From CAZCBN01 sp964496975 (GTDB lineage Bacteria > Planctomycetota > Phycisphaerae > Phycisphaerales > UBA1924): a DNA stretch of 10,279 nucleotides. Made by a program: the position numbers and the translations under genes. Under the pieces are notes generated by a model, which worked only from the letters and a program-made list of their open reading frames with translations, was not told the origin of the DNA and ran no database searches. The stretch lies in NCBI GenBank assembly GCA_964496975.1, contig CAZCBN010000117.1:1-10279 (forward strand), given 5' to 3'. Positions 6,071 to 10,279 of the stretch are shown piece after piece. The stretch's first letter is position 1, and every line of letters starts with the position of its first letter.

Positions 6071-6233
6071 GGCTTCAACACAACCGGGGCCGGCGGACGC
6101 GGCGGCAAAGGTGACGCCGAGGATGCCCCGAGGCCATGCCGCTGAAACACCGGTGAAACACCACCGGCGGCCGCGAGGCCGAATCCCGCGGCGTGGCCCG
6201 TGCTCGCGGCCCGCCAATCCTATCGTTCGCCTG
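6071..6233. promoter_or_regulatory. Divergent intergenic region with candidate operator
   Basis: This lies between the start of the minus-strand peroxidase gene and the plus-strand pterin synthase gene, so it must carry promoters for both arms unless one is read from further away. It contains a direct repeat tgaaacacc at 6144-6152 and 6155-6163 (11 nt apart, one helical turn). Overlapping that is an inverted repeat ccggtg-aaacac-caccgg at 6151-6168. No strong sigma70 boxes are seen; TATCGT at 6221-6226 is too close to the ATG at 6234 unless the transcript is nearly leaderless. The plus-strand start has no clear Shine-Dalgarno. Confidence 0.5.
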
Positions 6234-7313
6234 ATGGTTGAACTCCGACGCACCGTCCGATTCTGGCTCGACCCCGCGGGCGGCGCGAGCCCGTCGCCGC
6301 GGTCGGGGAGCGGCTACACCGGGCGGCCGGCGCCGTCGGCGTTCCTGTCGTACCACGAGCTCGACCTCGTCGCGATCGGCGAGCCCGACCCGAAAACCGG
6401 GTATCTCGTCGACATCAAAGTGCTGGACGACGCCGCGCGGCAGGGGCCCATCCCGCGGCTCGCGGCGTACGCCGCCGCCACCCGCGGCCCCGTACCCCCG
6501 CAGCCCGAAGCCCAGCAGGCCGATGCCCTGCAGCCAGACGCCGCACAGCCCGACGCCGCACAGCCCGACGCCACGGCGCTGCTCGCGTCCCTCGCCGCGG
6601 CGGCGGCCGAGCGGCTCGCGGCGGCCACCTCGCGAGGTCGGCTCGCGCTGCTGCGCTGGCGGCCCGGGCCGTACCACACGATCGAGGTCGCGCTGCCCTT
6701 CCGCCATGAGCCCGACCCGTCCCCCCCGACCGAGGCCCACCGCACGATGACCACCCCCGCGTACGCCGCGTCACCGAATGCCTCTCCGCCCCGCGTGCTG
6801 CTCCGCGTGCGGGCCGAGTTCTCCGCCGCGCACCGCCTGCACGCCCCGGGCCTGAGCGACGAGCAGAACCGCGCCCTCTTCGGGAAGTGCAACAACCCCA
6901 GCGGCCACGGGCACAACTACGCCGTCGAGGCGGCGGTGTCGCTCCCGGCGTCGGGCGGCGGTCCGTCGCTCACGCCCGCGGCGCTCGAGGCGCTGCTCGA
7001 CCGGCACGTCGTCGAGCCCTTCGACCACAAGCACCTGAACATCGACACGCGAGACTTCAACACCGACCGCGGCGGCGTGATCCCCAGCGTCGAAAACATC
7101 GCGCGGGTGTGCTACGACCGACTCGCCCCGCACGTCGCGCAGCTCGGCACGCACGCCGCGCAGTACGGCACGAACACCGGGCCCGGCGCGGGCCACGTCG
7201 CCGCGAACCTCGCCAGCGTCACGGTCTGGGAGACCGACCGCACCTGCGCCACGTACCCCGCGCAGCCGAACGCCCCGGGCCACAGCCCCGCGGCCGCGCC
7301 GACCGCCCGCTGA
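6234..7313 (+). CDS. Tandem-domain 6-pyruvoyl-tetrahydropterin synthase family protein
   Basis: A 359-residue protein. The C-terminal domain (about 187-345) is a complete PTPS/COG0720 enzyme: zinc ligands His200 (FSAAHRLH), His225 and His227 (GHGHNY); Cys219 in GKCNNPSGHGHNY; Asp264-His265 in PFDHKHLN; and Glu333 in VWETDRTCATY. The C-x5-HGH spacing matches the tetrahydrobiopterin-type (PTPS-II) group rather than QueD (C-x3-HGH). The expected reaction is dihydroneopterin triphosphate to 6-pyruvoyl-tetrahydropterin. The N-terminal part (1-160) resembles a second, degenerate copy: YHELDLVAIGEPDPKTGYLVDIKVLDDAA (40-68) fits the strand-turn-helix after the HGH motif, but the zinc and catalytic residues are absent. 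The domains are joined by a repetitive Gln/Pro/Asp/Ala linker (about 90-114). The ATG at 6234 gives the whole N-domain; an internal ATG at 6747 would leave only the catalytic domain. gspE follows after 32 nt, suggesting cotranscription. Confidence 0.88.
   Translation: MVELRRTVRFWLDPAGGASPSPRSGSGYTGRPAPSAFLSYHELDLVAIGEPDPKTGYLVDIKVLDDAARQGPIPRLAAYAAATRGPVPPQPEAQQADALQPDAAQPDAAQPDATALLASLAAAAAERLAAATSRGRLALLRWRPGPYHTIEVALPFRHEPDPSPPTEAHRTMTTPAYAASPNASPPRVLLRVRAEFSAAHRLHAPGLSDEQNRALFGKCNNPSGHGHNYAVEAAVSLPASGGGPSLTPAALEALLDRHVVEPFDHKHLNIDTRDFNTDRGGVIPSVENIARVCYDRLAPHVAQLGTHAAQYGTNTGPGAGHVAANLASVTVWETDRTCATYPAQPNAPGHSPAAAPTAR
6501..6575. repeat. Five tandem 15-nt units in the pterin synthase linker
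   Basis: Five consecutive 15-nt units: cagcccgaagcccag, caggccgatgccctg, cagccagacgccgca, cagcccgacgccgca and cagcccgacgccacg. They encode QPEAQ, QADAL, QPDAA, QPDAA and QPDAT. The last three are nearly identical and the first two degenerate, as expected of a repeat expanding at one end. The period is in codon phase and falls between the two PTPS-like domains. Confidence 0.9.
7131..7172. repeat. 21-nt tandem duplication in the pterin synthase catalytic domain
   Basis: Two adjacent 21-nt copies, 7131-7151 and 7152-7172, differ at three positions and encode HVAQLGT and HAAQYGT. They sit between the helix after VENIARVCYDRL and the C-terminal strand VTVWETDRT, where the family normally has a short loop, so the duplication lengthens a loop without touching catalytic residues. 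Confidence 0.85.
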
Positions 7314-7345
7314 CCCGCACCCCCTTCGCCGAGCGAGACCCGCCC

Positions 7346-9043
7346 ATGGCCATCGGAACCCTGCTTGCCGAAGCCGGCCTGATCAGCCGCACGCAGCTCG
7401 ACGAGGCCGTCGCCGACCAGCGCAGCAGCGGCGAGCGGCTCGACCGCGTGCTCGTGCGGCTCGGGTACGTCACGCGGGACCAGATCCTGCACGCCCTGGG
7501 CCGGCAGTTCACCATGCCGGTGATCGACCTGACCACGACGGTGCCCGACCCCGACGCGCTCGCCGCGCTGCCCGCGCAGCTCGCGTACAAGCAGCACTGC
7601 GCCCCCATCAGCCGCGCGAACGGGACGCTGACCGTCGCGACCGCCGACCCGTTCGAGCTGTCGGCGCTCGACGAGCTGCGCCTCCTCACCGGCTGCTCCA
7701 TCGAGCTGGTGCTCGCCGACGAGGAAGACCTGGCGAAGTTCATCCGCGCCCACTACGGCGTGGGCGGCGACACGCTGGACGCCATGGGCCAGTCCGCGGG
7801 CGCAAAGCCCGACGCCGCCTCGGGCGCCGACGCCGCCGAGATCGAGCAGGCCCAGGAGGCGAGCGTCATCAAGCTCGTGAACGACCTGCTCGCCGAGGCG
7901 ATCAGCGAGCGGGCCACCGACGTGCACGTCGAGCCCTACGAGCACACCCTCGCCGTGCGCTACCGCATCGACGGCGTGCTGCACCGGGCCAACACGCCCC
8001 CGACCATCAACCGCTTCGCCGCCGCCATCATCTCGCGCCTGAAGATCATGGCGAACCTCAACATCGCCGAGAAGCGGCGCCCGCAGGACGGCCGCATCAC
8101 CTTCCGCCACCGCTTCACCTCGGGGCCCTTCGCGGGCCGCGCCGAGGAGTTTGACCTCCGCGTCAGCGTCATCCCGATGCTCTTTGGCGAGGGCGTCGTG
8201 CTCCGCGTCCTCTCAAAGTCCGCCGTCCTGCTGAAGCTCCCCGACCTCGGCATGCCCCCGGGCGTGCTGGGCCGCTGGATGCACCTCATCGACAAGCCGC
8301 ACGGCATCGTGCTGGTCACCGGCCCCACCGGCTCGGGCAAGTCCACCACGCTCTACGCGAGCCTCAACACCATCGTCACCGACGAGGTCAAGGCGATCAC
8401 CGTCGAGGACCCCGTCGAGTACCACGTCCCCGGCGTCAATCAGATCCAGGTGAACACCAAGGTCGGCCTCACCTTCGCCGCGGGCCTGCGCTCCATCCTG
8501 CGCCACGACCCCGACGTCGTCATGGTCGGCGAGATCCGCGACAAAGAAACCGCCGAGGTCGCCGTGCAGGCCTCGCTCACGGGCCACGTCGTCTTCAGCA
8601 CGCTGCACACCAACGACGCCGCCGGCGCCGTCACCCGCCTGGTCGACATGGGCGTCGAGCCCTTCCTCATCGCGAGCAGCGTCGAGGGCGTCCTCGCCCA
8701 GCGGCTCGTCCGCCGCATCTGCCCCGAGTGCCGCGAGACCTACGCCCCGGACCGCGCCGAGCTCCCCCCCGACCTGCACCTGCCGCCCGGCGCCCCCCTC
8801 GCCCGCGGCGTCGGCTGCCGCGCCTGCCGGAACACCGGCCTCCGCGGCCGCGTCGGTGTCTACGAGCTGCTCGCCATGACCGCGGACCTCCGCGACATGA
8901 TCATGCAGCGCGACAGCGCCCCGGCCATCGCCGCCCACGCCCTCGCGACCAACCAGCTCACCACCCTGAAGGAAGACGGCTACGCCAAGGTCCGCGAGGG
9001 CGTGACGACGCTGCAGGAGCTGGCGCGCGGCCTCGCGGTGTAG
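7346..9043 (+). CDS. gspE: GspE (PilB-type) assembly ATPase
   Basis: Cytoplasmic hexameric ATPase that drives pseudopilus assembly through GspF; 565 residues, normal length. The N-terminus (about 1-150) is a MshEN/GspE-N domain with two 24-residue L..Q motifs at 2-25 and 31-54, the type that binds cyclic di-GMP in some relatives. An Ala/Asp-rich linker (about 145-170) follows, then the N2 domain with SERATDVHVEPYEHTLAVRYR and the ATPase core. The core has the Asp box VEDPVEYHVPG (353-363), Walker A GPTGSGKST (326-334), Walker B DPDVVMVGEIRD (388-399, Glu396) and the His box HVVFSTLHTNDAA (414-426). A zinc tetracysteine module, Cys459/Cys462 and Cys491/Cys494, is present. The ATG at 7346 begins the standard MAIGTLLAEAG and lies 32 nt after the pterin synthase stop, with only a weak GAGCGAGA upstream. 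The genes for its partners are on the opposite strand. Confidence 0.96.
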   Translation: MAIGTLLAEAGLISRTQLDEAVADQRSSGERLDRVLVRLGYVTRDQILHALGRQFTMPVIDLTTTVPDPDALAALPAQLAYKQHCAPISRANGTLTVATADPFELSALDELRLLTGCSIELVLADEEDLAKFIRAHYGVGGDTLDAMGQSAGAKPDAASGADAAEIEQAQEASVIKLVNDLLAEAISERATDVHVEPYEHTLAVRYRIDGVLHRANTPPTINRFAAAIISRLKIMANLNIAEKRRPQDGRITFRHRFTSGPFAGRAEEFDLRVSVIPMLFGEGVVLRVLSKSAVLLKLPDLGMPPGVLGRWMHLIDKPHGIVLVTGPTGSGKSTTLYASLNTIVTDEVKAITVEDPVEYHVPGVNQIQVNTKVGLTFAAGLRSILRHDPDVVMVGEIRDKETAEVAVQASLTGHVVFSTLHTNDAAGAVTRLVDMGVEPFLIASSVEGVLAQRLVRRICPECRETYAPDRAELPPDLHLPPGAPLARGVGCRACRNTGLRGRVGVYELLAMTADLRDMIMQRDSAPAIAAHALATNQLTTLKEDGYAKVREGVTTLQELARGLAV

Positions 9044-9045
9044 GC

Positions 9046-9065
9046 GTGAGGGCGTTCGCCCTCAC
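9046..9065. terminator. Hairpin between convergent genes, possible bidirectional terminator
   Basis: GTGAGGGC-GTTC-GCCCTCAC, a perfect 8-bp stem with a 4-nt loop, starts 2 nt after the gspE stop in the 77-nt gap between two convergent genes. There is no T-tract on either side, so intrinsic termination is not certain, but the position fits a terminator. Confidence 0.55.
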
Positions 9066-9120
9066 ACCCACACCCAGATCCACCGCGAACGCCGCCGTCA
9101 CCCCTGCTCGACGCGCGCGT

Positions 9121-10203
9121 TCACCACGGGACGGTCATGGGGTTCTCCTCCTCCATGCCGCCGTCGCCTTCGTCCTCCTCGAACTCCTCATACTCCCAGT
9201 CGTCGCCGCCGCTCATGCGGTCCATCACGTCGTCGAGCGCGTCCGACCCGAGCGCCCCCCCGAGCGCCGCGCCCGCGACAAACGGCACCAGCTCCTGCAC
9301 CGAGCCGATCGTCGCCGCAGCGTTCGCCAGCAGCGACCCGTCGCCCGTCGACACCGTCGTCATCGAGTCGCCGTCGAACTGCACGTACCACAGCAGGGGC
9401 CTCACGCCGTCGCGCAGGTCGCCCATCGGCGGCACCACCAGCCCCGGGTCGCGGTCGTCGCCCAGCCCCGACCGCACGCCGTTGGCGATCGCCGACCCGA
9501 CGCGCGACACCAGCGCGTACCCGCCGGGGATCGTCGCGTACGAGTCCACAAAGCCCATCGACCACACCGGGCCGTCCGCCGCCTTGAACGCCTCGGCGAA
9601 CCGCGGGTTCGCCGGCAGCCCGCCGTCGCCCCGGCCCGTCGCCTGCCGCGCCGCCGCGAGCGCCCCCGCCGGCGACAGGCTCAGGATGAACCAGTCTTCC
9701 GTCACCACGTACGTCGGCTCCAGCGGCACCGGCACGCCCGACACCCGCAGCGTGTGGAACGTCACGCCCTCCTGCGTCCACTCACGCACGCCCACGCGCT
9801 TCGCCTGCGGTCCGAACGCGGCGAGGCCCTTCTCCGCCGCGGCGAGCACCTGCGCCTCGGCCTTGCGCAGCCCCGCCGCGTCCTTCACCGACATCAGCGC
9901 CACGCCCGAGAGCACCGAGCCGCCCCCCGTCGTGTCGGAGATGTACGACACCGCCGTGTCGCCGAAGTACGACGCGATCTCGGTGATGTCGATCCCCGTC
10001 ATCGCCTTCACCTGCTCGAAGTTCGCCGACGTCATCTGCCCGATCGTCATCCCCGTCGGCAGCTCGATGTCGCCGAACGGGTTCGCGCCGAACGTCCCGT
10101 TCCGCTGCACGATCACCGCCCGCGCGTCCGACGGGATCGCCCGCAGCACGCTCATATCGATGGGCGCGGCGGGGAACCCCATCGCGCTCATGATCGGCGA
10201 CAC
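9121..10203 (-). CDS. Uncharacterised DUF3352-like protein, possibly 3' part of a longer gene
   Basis: A reading frame of 360 residues. I do not recognise a precise function. The pattern IPSDARAVIVQRN, then MTGIDITEIASYFGDTAVSYI, then SVLSGVALMSVKDAAGLRKAEAQVLAAAE resembles the repeat module of large DUF3352-type bacterial proteins; this is from family style, with low certainty. A second segment (about 195-235: ADGPVWSMGFVDSYATIPGG) and an Ala/Gly-rich stretch ELVPFVAGAALGGALG near 307-322 follow. The C-terminus is strongly acidic and ends NPMTVPW. Possible starts are GTG at 10203, or ATG at 10191, which has GAGGG about 13 nt upstream; neither has a good ribosome binding site and there is no signal peptide. 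An in-frame TAG lies 8 codons before the GTG, and the sequence before it looks like the same protein continuing. The true gene may therefore be longer and interrupted. It converges on gspE and is probably unrelated to secretion. Confidence 0.65.
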   Translation of the reverse strand: MSPIMSAMGFPAAPIDMSVLRAIPSDARAVIVQRNGTFGANPFGDIELPTGMTIGQMTSANFEQVKAMTGIDITEIASYFGDTAVSYISDTTGGGSVLSGVALMSVKDAAGLRKAEAQVLAAAEKGLAAFGPQAKRVGVREWTQEGVTFHTLRVSGVPVPLEPTYVVTEDWFILSLSPAGALAAARQATGRGDGGLPANPRFAEAFKAADGPVWSMGFVDSYATIPGGYALVSRVGSAIANGVRSGLGDDRDPGLVVPPMGDLRDGVRPLLWYVQFDGDSMTTVSTGDGSLLANAAATIGSVQELVPFVAGAALGGALGSDALDDVMDRMSGGDDWEYEEFEEDEGDGGMEEENPMTVPW

Positions 10204-10279
10204 GCCCTCAAACTCGCTCCGCGCCTACAGCCCGCCCCCCGCCACGCCCATCATGGTCCTGCCGCGGATCGCGTTCTCG
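10204..10279 (-). pseudogene. Coding-looking segment upstream, ended by in-frame TAG at 10227-10225
   Basis: In the same frame as the gene at 9121-10203, the minus strand reads ENAIRGRTMMGVAGGGL, stop, ARSEFEGVSPIMSAMG. All 17 codons before the TAG end in G or C, as in real genes here. A continuous reading would fit an interdomain region of a two-module protein, so the TAG may be a nonsense mutation or a sequencing error. Alternatively a separate upstream gene ends at this TAG and the next begins at 10203. The segment leaves the window, so this is undecided. Confidence 0.35.

Noticed and set aside
3869..6145. A 758-codon plus-strand open frame opposite gspF and the peroxidase
   Set aside because: It is antisense to two clearly conserved genes, is rich in Arg/Ala/Gly/His without domain-like pattern, and is expected by chance in very GC-rich DNA.
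6044..6253. Longer N-terminus of the peroxidase
   Set aside because: The signal peptide and AGGAG site place the start at 6043, and the extra part crosses the divergent intergenic region and the pterin synthase start.

Overview
The window is about 10.3 kb of very GC-rich DNA with tightly packed genes and almost exclusively G/C third codon positions. It is mainly a type II secretion system (T2SS, general secretion pathway) locus. The GC content, the prepilin signals of the form RRAFTL or RRGAF, the tandem-domain 6-pyruvoyl-tetrahydropterin synthase-like protein and the style of the low-complexity inserts suggest a planctomycete, probably of class Phycisphaerae. That placement is inference from gene style; no rRNA or other marker gene is present.

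Layout. On the minus strand, reading from about 6.04 kb down to base 1, are an exported glutathione-peroxidase-type thiol peroxidase (5258-6043), gspF (inner-membrane platform, 3965-5152), a non-coding gap of about 380 bp, and then a tight run of pseudopilin genes: gspG (major), gspH, gspI, gspJ and the 5' end of gspK, which leaves the window at base 1. The stop of gspJ overlaps the start of gspK, and the stop of gspI overlaps the start of gspJ. gspH and gspI are 1 nt apart, with a strong Shine-Dalgarno sequence. On the plus strand, diverging from a 190-bp region at 6044-6233, are a two-domain pterin synthase (6234-7313) and the assembly ATPase gspE (7346-9043). A minus-strand gene for a protein of uncertain, DUF3352-like type (9121-10203) converges on gspE. 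An in-frame TAG separates it from a coding-looking segment that runs off the right edge.

How the genes work together. GspE hydrolyses ATP in the cytoplasm and acts through GspF to polymerise GspG into a pseudopilus, with GspH, I, J and K at the tip. A prepilin peptidase, a secretin (GspD) and GspC/L/M functions are needed but are not in this window. The peroxidase and the pterin enzyme have no known role in secretion. They lie between the two halves of the system, so the divergent 6044-6233 region may control both arms.

The most unusual feature is a set of short tandem repeats whose periods are multiples of three, lying inside otherwise conserved genes: 15-nt units in the gspG leader and in the pterin synthase linker, 9-nt units in gspJ, and a 21-nt duplication in the pterin synthase catalytic domain. 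gspH also carries large acidic low-complexity inserts. I see no CRISPR array, tRNA, rRNA, insertion sequence or phage gene, and no convincing wholly new system.
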